From Acidobacteriota bacterium (lineage in GTDB: Bacteria > Acidobacteriota > Terriglobia > Terriglobales > Acidobacteriaceae), in assembly GCA_021846985.1 (NCBI GenBank), contig JAJZVX010000025.1, positions 1 to 56,094 of the forward strand: DNA of 56,094 bases. Direction: 5' to 3'. Each line of letters starts with the position of its first letter. The first letter of the stretch is position 1. Below the pieces are notes generated by a model. That model was not told the DNA's origin. It searched no databases and saw only the letters and a program-made list of their open reading frames with translations. Both the position numbers and the translations under genes were made by a program. Below, one piece after another: positions 46,782 to 56,084 of this stretch.

Positions 46782-48401
46782 CTACTCCTTGATCATGCCG
46801 GCATCTTCGTGATTGAGAGCATAGGTGGAGTAGACAACGATGCTCATGGGCGGAATGATGTCCGTCAGCGAATCTGAGACTTGCAAGCTGCGCTCCGGGC
46901 GTATCTCGACATGGACCTTGTCTTCGGCGTCTTTAGCAAGCGTGTAGCGATGCAGGGTGACGGGCTTGGCCAAGCCGTCGAGTGCGATGGCGGCGTCGAT
47001 AGAGTGGTAGTTCTCGTTGACGACGATGACGGTGAGGTTTCCTTTGGGGCTGCGGAGGGCGGTGGCTACAACCTTGCGGTCTTTCTGGAGAAAGGGCGCA
47101 TCGACTTTGGTTGTCAGCACCCCGGAGTGCCTGGGAAAGAAGCGCGTGAGCATGGCGTACTGATAGTAGGCATTGGGCTGGGGCGTGAACTCTTCGAGAA
47201 GCGCGTTCTTGTCGATGTCCCAGGTGCGAACAAGCTGCCACTGGCCGTCGAGGTCGCCGCGGTTGGTGAAGCTCCAACGGTTGAAGCCGTCCACGCCGGC
47301 GTTAATGCCGCGGACGATGAGCGATGCGTTTTTGAGACCGGACTGATAGCAGGCAGGGGCTTCGTCGTCGTTGCCCCATCCGTAGCCCATGGTGCCGAGC
47401 TCGGAGAGGAACAGAGCCTTGTCTTTGGCATGGACAAATTTGGCCCAGCCTTCGAGGCGGCGCTCGGCCTCGGTGAGGGAGCTGGTCTGGCTCATGGAGT
47501 CAAAAACGGCGTCGTAGGAGTGGAAGTCATAGGCGCCGACATAGGGATCGAAGACGGCCTTGGCGGCGTCGAAGGGCGGCAGGTAGGGCCAGTCGGGACC
47601 GGAGAGGGGCACGGAGATACCGCGGCGGTCGAACTCCTCGCGGGCGGCTTTAAGGCCGGGCGTGATGGGCATGGCTTTCATGTTGCCGTCCTGCCACCAG
47701 GAGAAGCTGTCCTGCTCGGGCTCGTTGCAGACGCAGACCCACTTGATGCAGGTGTAGCCCTTGGTTTTGACGAGATGCTGAATGAATTCGCCGAGGCCGA
47801 AGGCCCACTCGTTGAGGTCTTGGGGGCCGCTACGCAGGATGCGGACAGGGTCGGTGGCATTCTCGGGGAAGGCGTTCCAGGCGACGTTGGCCCACATCTG
47901 GGTAAGGAAGACATCGACGCCGCGGCGCTGGGCCCAGTCGAGGACGAGATAGAGCACTTGCATCTCGGAGTTGTCCCAGGAGAACTGGCGCCTGGCGGGC
48001 TCGTAGACGCGCTGCTCGATCTCGACGCGGCACCAATCCATACCCAGCCACTCGGCGTGGCGGAAGAGATCGTTCCAGTGGCGCGTGTCGGAGGGATCGG
48101 GATTGCCACCCCACTCGCTGCCCGACCAGGAATCGCCGCCGCCGGGCTTGCGGCTGGGCAACTCCCTGCTGATAACGTGAAAGGAGGCGCCGACGCCGCC
48201 CTTCATCATGCGAACCGGCTGCGCGGCATCAATGTGGATCTTGACGGGAACAGGCGTGTAAGGCCAGACGTTTGCACCGTGGGCAGCATGGGGAGCGGCG
48301 GGCGCACTAGAGCTTTGAGCGGATGCGGCGGCAGGAAGAACGGTCGCGGCACTGACAGCAGCGGCGCTGGTGGAGAGGAATTTTCTCCTTGAGACTTTCA
48401 C
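46782..48401 (-). CDS. Tat-exported glycoside hydrolase, clan GH-A fold
   Basis: Extracytoplasmic glycosidase of 539 residues. The N-terminus VSRRKFLSTSAAAVSAATVL is a twin-arginine signal. The catalytic barrel shows the clan A acid/base in CVCNEPEQDS (Glu227) and a nucleophile candidate in LFLSELGTMGYG (Glu334), with a HSYDAVFDSM strand between. A C-terminal beta domain (about 430-530) follows, with NLTVIVVNENYHSIDAAIAL. I cannot fix the family (GH30, GH39 and GH5-like relatives are possible); context beside GH51 suggests an arabinose- or galactose-containing polysaccharide. The start is GTG 48401, supported by AAGGAGG 6 bases upstream. Confidence 0.82.
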   Translation of the reverse strand: MKVSRRKFLSTSAAAVSAATVLPAAASAQSSSAPAAPHAAHGANVWPYTPVPVKIHIDAAQPVRMMKGGVGASFHVISRELPSRKPGGGDSWSGSEWGGNPDPSDTRHWNDLFRHAEWLGMDWCRVEIEQRVYEPARRQFSWDNSEMQVLYLVLDWAQRRGVDVFLTQMWANVAWNAFPENATDPVRILRSGPQDLNEWAFGLGEFIQHLVKTKGYTCIKWVCVCNEPEQDSFSWWQDGNMKAMPITPGLKAAREEFDRRGISVPLSGPDWPYLPPFDAAKAVFDPYVGAYDFHSYDAVFDSMSQTSSLTEAERRLEGWAKFVHAKDKALFLSELGTMGYGWGNDDEAPACYQSGLKNASLIVRGINAGVDGFNRWSFTNRGDLDGQWQLVRTWDIDKNALLEEFTPQPNAYYQYAMLTRFFPRHSGVLTTKVDAPFLQKDRKVVATALRSPKGNLTVIVVNENYHSIDAAIALDGLAKPVTLHRYTLAKDAEDKVHVEIRPERSLQVSDSLTDIIPPMSIVVYSTYALNHEDAGMIKE

Positions 48402-48627
48402 AGTGGGCCTCCTTGCAAGCTTCGATTCGCACGAATTTTACCATTTGGAAGCCAGAGCAGGAACAGGCGGTAAGGCTGCATATGATATGAATGCGCGATG
48501 CAGCCCGGCATGCAAGTGTGATGCGTGCGCACAGGAGATGCGGCGTGCCACGGGCGCCTTCGGCTGGAAATCGTGTTGCGCACAGGCCGGCGCGCCCGCA
48601 TGTAGGATGGTTGCGGAGGAATGAGGC
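48402..48627. promoter_or_regulatory. Divergent control region of the two exported glycosidases
   Basis: The 226 bases between the GTG of the GH-A gene and the ATG of the GH51 gene include an 8-bp inverted repeat GGCTGCAT / ATGCAGCC (48474-48481, 48498-48505) around ATGATATGAATGCGCG, plus a TATGAT hexamer at 48481-48486. It is a reasonable operator candidate for an arabinose-responsive regulator; no such regulator gene is in view. Confidence 0.4.
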
Positions 48628-50286
48628 ATGCAACGGCGGAGTTTCTTGAAGGCGGCAGCGACGGCAACAGCGGCATTGATCGCCGGACGGCAAAAAGCGC
48701 TGGCGCAACAAGCCGACAGTCACATCGAAATCTTGGTGGATGAACCTATCGGCAGAATCGCGCCGGAGATTTACGGGCATTTTACTGAACACCTTGGATC
48801 GGTAATCTATGACGGCATTTATGTAGGTGAAGATTCACATATCCCCAATCAATATGGGCTGCGCAGCGCGTTGATCGAGAAGATGCGGGTAATTCATGCG
48901 CCCATGGTACGCTGGCCGGGCGGCTGCTTTGCCGATAGCTACGACTGGCGCGACGGCATTGGGCCAAAGGACAAGCGGCCGCGACGGACCAACTTCTGGA
49001 CAGACGCCTTCCCGGAGGCAATGCGGAAAGAGAACCTGCCGCAGGTGTACGAATCGAACCAGTTCGGCACCGACGATTTTGTGCGCTTCTGCAAGCTTTC
49101 GGGCGCGGAGCCGTATATTGCGGCGAACGTGCGGAGCCTGACGCCACTGGACTTTGACCATTGGGTGGAGTATTGCAATTCGCCGCGCGGCACCACGACG
49201 TTGGCTGCAGTGCGCGCGGCGGCGGGCGAGCCCGATCCCTACAACGTGCGTTACTGGGGTGTGGGCAACGAAAGCTGGGGCTGTGGAGGCAACTTCGACC
49301 CGCAGGACTACGCGGTTGAGTTCAAGCGCTTTACAACGTGGGTTCCGGATTACGGCGTGAAGCTGCGCTTTGTGGCCAGCGGGCCAAACAGTGACGAGCA
49401 AGCATGGACACGAGGCTTCTTCGACAAACTGTGCCACGGCCAGCCGAGCCAGGACATGCACGGAGTGTGGGGACTCAGTGTGCATCACTATGCCTGGAAC
49501 CTATCGCGCGGCAAAACCGGGGATTGGAATGCAGCCAAGGGCGACGCGCTGAACTTCGACGCGGTGGACTGGTACGAACTGTGCCGCGAGGCCGACCGCA
49601 TGGAGAAGATCGTCCTGGACCACTGGACGGCTTTGGGCGAGTTCGATCTGGATCGCAGGGTGAGGTTGGTGGTGGACGAATATGGGCCGTGGTACCGGCC
49701 GGGGACGGAGAACGCGCCCGAGCAGTTGCTCGGCCAGCAGATCACGGTGCGCGACGCGGTGGCAACAGGGCTAACGCTGGACACCTTTAACCGGAACGCG
49801 GAGAAGGTGGGGATGGCAGCCTGCGCGCAACTGGTGAACTGCCTGAACTCGCTTTTTCTCACGCATGGCGACAAGTTCACCACCACGCCGGTATTCAACG
49901 TTTTTCAGATGTATGCGGCGCACCAGGGCGGCGAGGCGGTGCGGACAGAGTTTGCGGCGCCCGAGGCACGTTACAGCCGCGACGGCAAGCCGGCCAGCTT
50001 CTGGGGATTGAAGGGTTCAGCTTCGCTGAAAAGCAAGACGTTGACTCTGACCGCGGTGAATCCCGACGTGAGCCAGCCGCGCGCGGCGGAGATGGTGCTG
50101 CGCGGGGCGAAGGCGGCCAGCGCGCAGGCCTGGGTGGTGGGCGGCGGCGACATCCACGCACATAACGTGCTGGGCGAGCCGGAGCAGGTGAAGACGCGCG
50201 TGGCCGAGGTGCGCGTGGGCGCGGATTCACTGAGCTTTGTCTTCCCTCCTGCCTCGGTGACGAAGATGGAGGTGAAGTTGAACTGA
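48628..50286 (+). CDS. Alpha-N-arabinofuranosidase, GH51, Tat-exported
   Basis: Releases terminal L-arabinofuranose from arabinan/arabinoxylan. The 552 residues begin with a Tat signal (MQRRSFLKAAATATAALIAG). The GH51 domain has EIYGHFTEHLGSVIYDGIYV, RWPGGCFADSYDWRDGIGP, the acid/base Glu215 in WGVGNESWGCGG and the nucleophile Glu351 in VVDEYGPWYR. The C-terminal beta domain (about 430-552) is complete. GGAGGA precedes ATG 48628. Being exported distinguishes it from the many cytoplasmic GH51 enzymes. It would feed arabinose to the pathway begun by araB, with the adjacent TonB receptor possibly importing oligosaccharides. Confidence 0.93.
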   Translation: MQRRSFLKAAATATAALIAGRQKALAQQADSHIEILVDEPIGRIAPEIYGHFTEHLGSVIYDGIYVGEDSHIPNQYGLRSALIEKMRVIHAPMVRWPGGCFADSYDWRDGIGPKDKRPRRTNFWTDAFPEAMRKENLPQVYESNQFGTDDFVRFCKLSGAEPYIAANVRSLTPLDFDHWVEYCNSPRGTTTLAAVRAAAGEPDPYNVRYWGVGNESWGCGGNFDPQDYAVEFKRFTTWVPDYGVKLRFVASGPNSDEQAWTRGFFDKLCHGQPSQDMHGVWGLSVHHYAWNLSRGKTGDWNAAKGDALNFDAVDWYELCREADRMEKIVLDHWTALGEFDLDRRVRLVVDEYGPWYRPGTENAPEQLLGQQITVRDAVATGLTLDTFNRNAEKVGMAACAQLVNCLNSLFLTHGDKFTTTPVFNVFQMYAAHQGGEAVRTEFAAPEARYSRDGKPASFWGLKGSASLKSKTLTLTAVNPDVSQPRAAEMVLRGAKAASAQAWVVGGGDIHAHNVLGEPEQVKTRVAEVRVGADSLSFVFPPASVTKMEVKLN

Positions 50287-50306
50287 ATTTGCGCGCACCA
50301 TGCAAG

Positions 50307-50350
50307 CAAAAGCGAACGGCCGGAGCAAGTGCTCCGGCCGTTCGCTTTTG
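50307..50350. terminator. Bidirectional terminator, GH51 / TonB receptor
   Basis: The perfect 20-bp stem CAAAAGCGAACGGCCGGAGC (50307-50326) and its inverse (50331-50350) with loop AAGT has T-runs on both strands (CTTTTGTTGTTTT to the right; the A-rich left arm gives T's on the minus strand). It serves both convergent genes. Confidence 0.9.
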
Positions 50351-50367
50351 TTGTTTTGCGCGAGGAA

Positions 50368-53300
50368 CTAGAAGTCGAGACGCATGCCGAACTGCATGCG
50401 GCGGTAAGTGGTGAGCGTTCCGGAGTAGGCGCCGAAGGTGCCCTGTGTCAGGTTCGCATTAAGATTGAGCGGGCTCACATCGAAACGTGTGTTGTTGCCC
50501 ACGTTGTAGACCTCCGCGCTGAACTTCAGCCTCATCTCCGCCGGTAGATTCCAGCTCTTGGAGAGCGAAGAATCGACATCGAAGTAGCCATCGCCGCGGA
50601 AGACGTTGCGTTGACCGGCTTCACCGGGATAAGGCAGGCGAATGGGCGAACCTGTTGTAACGCCGTTGTTGATGGTGGTGGCAGAGTTGCCGGCAAAGAC
50701 CTGCGGAACGCCATTGGCGATGTGCTTCTGGATCTTCACCTGGCCCGTGACCACGCCGAAGCCGCCCAATTGCCAGTCGGTGGTGTAGCCCGGTTCAAAC
50801 ACTGAGAAGGGCAGACCGCTGGACCAGCGGCTCAGACCAGCCCACTCCCAGCCGCCAACGATGGCGTCCAGGACGCGGCTGGCTCCAGGCAAAACAGCCT
50901 TGCCGCGACCAACGGGAAGCACATAGACCCAATCGAAGCTAATTAGGTGCTTGGTGTCAAAGTCCGAGATGCCCCGGTTCAGCTTGGGATTCCAGCTATT
51001 CTGAATGGCCGAACCGCCGAACGCATCGGTGGATTCCCAGTTGGAACGTTCGGCGCCGGAGCCCATGTCGAGGGACTTGGAGAGCGTGTAGTTGAAGTCG
51101 AGAGTCAGGCCGTGGCTGACCGGATGACGTACCTCGAACTGGAGGCCATTGTAGGAACTGGTGCCGATGGAGGACCATGCATAGAGCGAGGAAAACTGCT
51201 TCTGCCAGAACAACGGCGTGGCATTGCAGTGTCCGGGATAGTATGTGTTGCAGTAGAAGTCGATGTCGGCCAGAGCCTGGGTTTCACCGTAGGAGTAACG
51301 GTAGTAAGCCCATTCGTTGTTGTAGATGGCCTGCGTAGCGCTTTCCCCCGGATAATCCAGGTTGGCAAACCCGGGGAAGACATCTTCGAAGAAGGGGATG
51401 GCCGGCACGCTGGGCACCGTACACGGGTTAGGCGAGTAGGGATTGCAGCCTCCGTTCGCGTCGCTGATTTGGGAGAGCTGGTCTGCTGCCGAAAAATAGT
51501 CGCCGCCGCCACCACCGGTCTTGTCGACAAAGTCAACCGGCTGGGCAAGGTCGATTTGTTCCAGCAGGTGACGGCCCATGCGGCCTACATAGTTCACTTC
51601 GAGGGTAAGACCGCCGGGCAGTTCGCGCTGAACAGAGAAGTCGAAGTTGTAGGAATAGGGCGTCTTGATCTGGTTGTCGATGCCCCACGCGATGGCGAAG
51701 TTGCATCCGTCGGCGGTCGATGGAACGAATGGGTAAGTGATGGCGCCCACAGGAGGCGGGCAGCCAACCAGCGGTGGGATCACGTGCGGTCCGGTGAAGC
51801 GGGGCGCATCCTGGAAGGAATAGCTGGCTGCCGGAGAGATCACCGAACTGCTCAGACCAAACGAGCCTTCTTGATCGAAGGAGTTGACGATGCCCTGGCC
51901 GAAATGGTCGTAGTACATGCCCGCGCCCACACGGAAGGTCGTACGCGGGTCGGGTGCATAGACCGCCGCGAAGCGCGGAGCGATGTTGGCTTTCTGCTTG
52001 GACCAGTAACCGGGGCGGCCGTTGGCCCTGCCGCTGGGAACAAAATCGAGGTTATCCTCGAAGACCTGGCCTTGCGCCGCGGCGGTGCCGCGATGCACGA
52101 ACCACGCGTGTGTGTCCACGGTGGGGGCAACCTGCTGGCCCCTGGTTTCGTAGGGCGCCTGCAGGATGGAGTGGCGCATGCCGAAGGTGAGGGTGAGAGT
52201 GGGTGTCACGCGCCAGGCGTCCTGGATGTAGTACTCATATTCGTTGGCGCGGAAGTGCCGGTCGATCATCACGCCGTCAGCAAACAGGGTGCCCGAGTTG
52301 GGGCTTGTCACCGCGTAGTTGTACTGCTGCGTGGTTTCAGGCACGGTGCCCATCAGCGTGCCGTAGGCAATCTGGTAGGAATTGTCGAAGCCGGGACCAA
52401 GATCGGCGGGGGAATTGGGGAAATTGGAGAGCCAGTAGGGGTTGGTGCTGGCGCCGGAGTAGGAGTTCTGGTCTGTGGTCCGGTTGTTGTCGATAAGGCG
52501 CCAGTTGGCTCCGAGGTTGATGGTGTGCTTGCTCTTGGTCCACGTAAAATTGTCGGTCACGTTGTTCACGGGCACGTTGACCAACAGAGAACGCGCCTGC
52601 GACGTGGGCTGCGTGTAGAAACGGTAGTTAACCCAGTCGCCGGTTCCCGAACCGATGCCGCGGGTGGAATAACCCTGGCGGATGTAGCCGTAGCGCAGAT
52701 CGTTAACGATGTTGGATGTGGGCGTCCAGGTGTGGCCAAGAGCGAAACCCTTGGTGTTGTCCTCGTGGTTCGTGGAGGCAGGCTGGCCGGGCAGGTTCTC
52801 GATGCCGAGAGCCGTGTCCTTCTGCAGGTTGCCGCGGAAGAAGAGATGCTGTGCGGAAGTCAGGCTGTAATCGATCTTGGCGATGCTGGTGTTGAGCGTG
52901 GCGGGCGCGGGCGAAGCGAAGACAAAGCCGGCACTATTCAAACCGTCGCCCACCGTGGGCACCGTGCCGTAAATATGGGCCGCGGCCAACGGCTGCCAAT
53001 AAGACAGAACGTTGGGATTGGGGCCGCAGGCCACATTCGTCGAGCAGTCCGAGTCGAGGGCGGTGACGGACGCGGCGTTAAGCCACTGTGCATTGCCGTT
53101 TACGTCTTGATATCCCAGTTCGCCCTGGTAGAACGGCTGCGTGGGCACGGTCTGCGTGACGACCTGACTGATGGCCCTGCGCTGGCCTTCATAGTTGAAG
53201 AAGAAGAACAGCTTGTCTTTCTTGATGGGCCCGCCCAGCGAGCCGCCGAAGGTATTCATCACATATTTCTGCGGGATATTCGGCTGTCCTAGAATCGCTT

Positions 53301-54120
53301 GCTGGTACTTGTGGAACCAGTCGTTGGCCACGGTGTTGGTGGGGCGGTTGTACTCATACAGGGCGCCATGATAGTGGTTGGTGCCGCTCTTGGTGATGAT
53401 GGAAACCTGCGCGCCGGAGCTGCGGCCGGAGTCGGCCGTGCCGTTGGATGTGGTGACGCGGAACTCCTCGGTCGAATCCAGCGTGGCGCGCAGCACGCCC
53501 GTAAAGGCAGTGCCGTTGATCTGGTCGTTGTCGTCCATGCCGTCCAGCGTGATGTTGCCCTGGTCGGAACGCCCTCCGTTGACCGTGCCGCTGCGGCTGT
53601 CATCGGTGGAATTCTCTTGCGAATTGCCCAAGTAAAGAACGCCAGGCTGAAGGGTGAGCAATGAGATCGGGTCGCGCCCTTCCATGGGAAGCGATTCCAC
53701 GGTCGCGTTGCCCACGGAGTCGCCGAGCGTCGCGTCGGTGGTGTTGAGAACTTGCGCCTCGGCGCTGACGTCAACGGTCACGGAACTGGCCTGCACGGAG
53801 AGGGTGAAGTCCACGGTGGCAGGCTGATTCACAAGAATCTGCGCAATCTTCGACTGATCGGCAAATCCAGGCGATGAGACCGTGATGGTATATCGAGCAG
53901 GCGGAATCTGCGCAAACACGTAGGATCCGTCGTTGTGCGAGGTGGTGCGCAGCGTGGTGCCTACGGACTTGTCAACGATGGTGACTTGCGCACCCGGAAG
54001 CAGCGCGCCGCTGGGATCCTTGATGACGCCGCGCAGAGAAGTCGTCGCACTCTGGCCAAAAACAAGAGAAGCAGTGGAGAGGACACAGAAGAGTATCCAT
54101 CCCGCGAGAGATCTTTTCAC
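50368..54120 (-). CDS. TonB-dependent receptor, Oar-like, with N-terminal CarboxypepD_reg-like domain
   Basis: Outer-membrane receptor of 1,250 residues. Signal peptide about 1-22 (VKRSLAGWILFCVLSTASLV, ending FGQ). A carboxypeptidase-regulatory-like beta sandwich follows (about 25-105: RGVIKDPSGALLPGAQVTIV, GSYVFAQIPPARYTITVSSP). A plug domain (about 110-260) has LPMEGRDPISLLTLQPGV and NGGRSDQGNITLDGMDDNDQ. The remainder is a beta barrel of the Oar type ending in MRLDF, the C-terminal aromatic needed for outer-membrane assembly. The start is GTG 54120, fixed by GGAGG 8 bases upstream; the frame extends 14 codons further without signal. Context (araB, GH51, GH-A) suggests an arabino-oligosaccharide receptor; substrate specificity is inference. 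Confidence 0.9.
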   Translation of the reverse strand: MKRSLAGWILFCVLSTASLVFGQSATTSLRGVIKDPSGALLPGAQVTIVDKSVGTTLRTTSHNDGSYVFAQIPPARYTITVSSPGFADQSKIAQILVNQPATVDFTLSVQASSVTVDVSAEAQVLNTTDATLGDSVGNATVESLPMEGRDPISLLTLQPGVLYLGNSQENSTDDSRSGTVNGGRSDQGNITLDGMDDNDQINGTAFTGVLRATLDSTEEFRVTTSNGTADSGRSSGAQVSIITKSGTNHYHGALYEYNRPTNTVANDWFHKYQQAILGQPNIPQKYVMNTFGGSLGGPIKKDKLFFFFNYEGQRRAISQVVTQTVPTQPFYQGELGYQDVNGNAQWLNAASVTALDSDCSTNVACGPNPNVLSYWQPLAAAHIYGTVPTVGDGLNSAGFVFASPAPATLNTSIAKIDYSLTSAQHLFFRGNLQKDTALGIENLPGQPASTNHEDNTKGFALGHTWTPTSNIVNDLRYGYIRQGYSTRGIGSGTGDWVNYRFYTQPTSQARSLLVNVPVNNVTDNFTWTKSKHTINLGANWRLIDNNRTTDQNSYSGASTNPYWLSNFPNSPADLGPGFDNSYQIAYGTLMGTVPETTQQYNYAVTSPNSGTLFADGVMIDRHFRANEYEYYIQDAWRVTPTLTLTFGMRHSILQAPYETRGQQVAPTVDTHAWFVHRGTAAAQGQVFEDNLDFVPSGRANGRPGYWSKQKANIAPRFAAVYAPDPRTTFRVGAGMYYDHFGQGIVNSFDQEGSFGLSSSVISPAASYSFQDAPRFTGPHVIPPLVGCPPPVGAITYPFVPSTADGCNFAIAWGIDNQIKTPYSYNFDFSVQRELPGGLTLEVNYVGRMGRHLLEQIDLAQPVDFVDKTGGGGGDYFSAADQLSQISDANGGCNPYSPNPCTVPSVPAIPFFEDVFPGFANLDYPGESATQAIYNNEWAYYRYSYGETQALADIDFYCNTYYPGHCNATPLFWQKQFSSLYAWSSIGTSSYNGLQFEVRHPVSHGLTLDFNYTLSKSLDMGSGAERSNWESTDAFGGSAIQNSWNPKLNRGISDFDTKHLISFDWVYVLPVGRGKAVLPGASRVLDAIVGGWEWAGLSRWSSGLPFSVFEPGYTTDWQLGGFGVVTGQVKIQKHIANGVPQVFAGNSATTINNGVTTGSPIRLPYPGEAGQRNVFRGDGYFDVDSSLSKSWNLPAEMRLKFSAEVYNVGNNTRFDVSPLNLNANLTQGTFGAYSGTLTTYRRMQFGMRLDF

Positions 54121-54162
54121 GTCAGGTTCCTCCAAAAAGTCTTTCAAAGCGCTTTTAATCAT

Positions 54163-54595
54163 GCGGTTCTGCGCTGAACTGGTTGAAAAAAGTCGAGCCG
54201 GCTGGCAGGTCCGCTGAGTCTGATCAGGTTTTCAATTCAAACAATTCGGTAAAAACAAATCCCCACTAAAATCTGAATGGCGCCGCCATCAAGCGGGTTG
54301 TGTTGAACCATGCAGTCTTGCCGAAGCACAAATGTTGGGGATATTTAACTATGATGTCCGATATTCATTCTCGTTTCAAGAAAAATCTCTTTCACGCCCC
54401 CCGAAAGAACAGGCCGGCGCAGGCGTCCATCGCCGAACCATGAGTCACTGTTCCGGCGCCCTGCCGCCGGCAAAAACGCCTGCCCGGGGGCTCTGCCCCG
54501 GAGTGAATCGAGCGGATATGTTTCCCAACCTCCGCCGATGTATACCCGTATTCTTAGCAAAAGAACCGTAAAGGCCCCGTAAAGGACGCGGGGCC
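54163..54595. other. Intergenic region between TonB receptor and glnA
   Basis: About 430 bases upstream of the receptor and downstream of glnA. No gene is supported. The AT-rich part at 54220-54370 probably holds the receptor promoter. The right end has the second glnA hairpin: on the minus strand GGCCCCG (54595-54589), a 9-base loop and CGGGGCC (54579-54573). Confidence 0.45.
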
Positions 54596-54637
54596 AACGC
54601 ACAGCGGCGCAGCCCGGGGGCTGCGCCGCTGTGCGTT
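54573..54637 (-). terminator. Tandem hairpins after glnA
   Basis: A perfect 20-bp inverted repeat (54596-54615 and 54618-54637, AACGCACAGCGGCGCAGCCC and its inverse) starts 17 bases after the glnA stop. It is followed on the minus strand by a second stem GGCCCCG / CGGGGCC and TTTACGGTTCTTTTG. Together they make a strong terminator for glnA. Confidence 0.8.
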
Positions 54638-54653
54638 GCAGGCGGGTTGGGGT

Positions 54654-56084
54654 TTAGAAGAGGTTCCAGAGGGACTGGTTGTAGACCTCGTGGTGGAACT
54701 GGACTTCCGCACCTTTGACGAAGGTGCCCAGTTCGCGGGGGCAGCGGTTGGCCGAGGCCTGTTTGAGGTCGGCGTAGCGGCCTTGCACGTCGGCGCCCAG
54801 GATTTTGGCGATCCAGGCCGAGTCCTGGAAGTCCTCAATGGCGGTCTGGATGTTGTCGGGCAGGAACTTGCCTCCGTCGCGCAGCCCGGCGGCGGTGGAG
54901 ATTTCCCCGTCCAGGCCGGTCTTGAAGATGCCGTAGAGGGCCAGGTAGGGGTTGGCGTCGGGAGCCACGGCGCGCACCTCGGTGCGCATGGAGCGGTGGT
55001 TGCCGATGGGCACCCGGATCATGGCGCCGCGGTCGGTGGCCGAGGCGCGGATCTGGTTGGGCGCCTCGAAGTGCGGGTCCAGGCGCCGGTAGGCGTTGAC
55101 GCTGGAGTTGAAGATCAGGCACAGGTCCAGGGCCCGGGTGAGGATGCGGTCCAGGAAGTCCCAGCCGAAGGAGGAGAGCTGCTCCTGACCCTTCTCGTCC
55201 CAGAACAGGTTGGTCTTGCCCCTGGAGACCGAGACGTTGGTGTGCATGCCGCTGCCGTTGACCCCCACCACCGGCTTGGGCAGGAAGCAGGCCGTGTAGC
55301 CCATGTTGTTGGCGATCTGGCGGCAGAGCAGCTTGTAGAGCTGAATCTGGTCGGCCGCGGCCACCGCCTCGGCGTAGCCGAAGTTGATCTCGAACTGGCT
55401 GGGAGCCACCTCGGGGTGGTCCTTCTCGTTCTGGAAGCCCATGGCGCGCTCGACTTCGGCGGCGGTGTCAATGAACTGGCGCAGCGGGTCCAGGGGCAGC
55501 ACGTGGTAGTAGCCGCCGCTGTTGATGAAATCGAACTTGTGCGTCTGGTGATAGATGCGCTCCGCGTCCTTGCCGGCAAACAGGAAGCCCTCGATCTCGG
55601 TGGCCGCGTTCAGAGTGTAGGTGTTCTTCTGGAACTGCTCCTCGGCGTAGCTTTTGAGCACCCCGCGCATGTCGCCCGAGTACTGCGTGCCGTCCTTGTC
55701 GATGACGTTGCCGAAGACCAGCACCTTGCCGTTGCCGAAGACGTCGGCCGGCACCCAGTAAAAGGCGCTCCAGTCAATGCCCAGGCGCAGATCGCTCTCC
55801 TTCTGGGCGGTGAAGCCGCGGATCGACGAGCCGTCGAAGGTCAGGTTCTCATAGGACCCCAGCAGGAACTTCTTGTCGTAGTCCAGCAGGTGCAGACGGC
55901 CCTCCAGATCGGAGAACAGCACCGTGACGGCCTTGATGCGCTTCTCGTCGGTCAGGTATTTCAGACGCTTCTCGCGAACCGCATCGGCCGCCACGCGGCC
56001 CGCGCGATCCGCCTTGGCGGCCAGGTTGAGCTCTTCCAGCTCCTCGTAGGACAGAGCAAGAAAATTACGGTACTCAGTGGACAT
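54654..56084 (-). CDS. glnA: Glutamine synthetase (type I-like)
   Basis: Cytoplasmic ammonia-assimilating enzyme forming glutamine from glutamate, ammonia and ATP. The 476 residues show the beta-grasp LSFDGSSIRGF-equivalent (LTFDGSSIRGFTAQKESDLR), ATEIEGFLF with metal-ligand glutamates, HPEVAPSQFEINFGYAEAV, GVNGSGMHTNVSVSRGKTNL and the Arg/Glu segment SMRTEVRAVAPDANPYLALY. The E. coli-type adenylylation segment NLYDLPPEE after the GLDG turn is absent: here it reads GLDGEISTAAGLRDGGKFLP. Regulation by GlnE-type adenylylation is therefore unlikely. The N-terminal MSTEYRNFLALSYEELEELN extension is also atypical. The gene starts 10 bases from the window edge, with AGGAGACCC just before ATG 56084. 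Confidence 0.93.
   Translation of the reverse strand: MSTEYRNFLALSYEELEELNLAAKADRAGRVAADAVREKRLKYLTDEKRIKAVTVLFSDLEGRLHLLDYDKKFLLGSYENLTFDGSSIRGFTAQKESDLRLGIDWSAFYWVPADVFGNGKVLVFGNVIDKDGTQYSGDMRGVLKSYAEEQFQKNTYTLNAATEIEGFLFAGKDAERIYHQTHKFDFINSGGYYHVLPLDPLRQFIDTAAEVERAMGFQNEKDHPEVAPSQFEINFGYAEAVAAADQIQLYKLLCRQIANNMGYTACFLPKPVVGVNGSGMHTNVSVSRGKTNLFWDEKGQEQLSSFGWDFLDRILTRALDLCLIFNSSVNAYRRLDPHFEAPNQIRASATDRGAMIRVPIGNHRSMRTEVRAVAPDANPYLALYGIFKTGLDGEISTAAGLRDGGKFLPDNIQTAIEDFQDSAWIAKILGADVQGRYADLKQASANRCPRELGTFVKGAEVQFHHEVYNQSLWNLF

Noticed and set aside
46881..48392. 503-codon plus-strand frame opposite the GH-A hydrolase
   Set aside because: Shadow of the Tat-exported hydrolase, with Gly/Val-rich translation and no recognisable domain.
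50947..53292. 781-codon plus-strand frame inside the TonB receptor gene
   Set aside because: Antisense shadow; Gly/Val/Arg-rich with no motif, while the minus strand encodes a full receptor with signal peptide and C-terminal aromatic.
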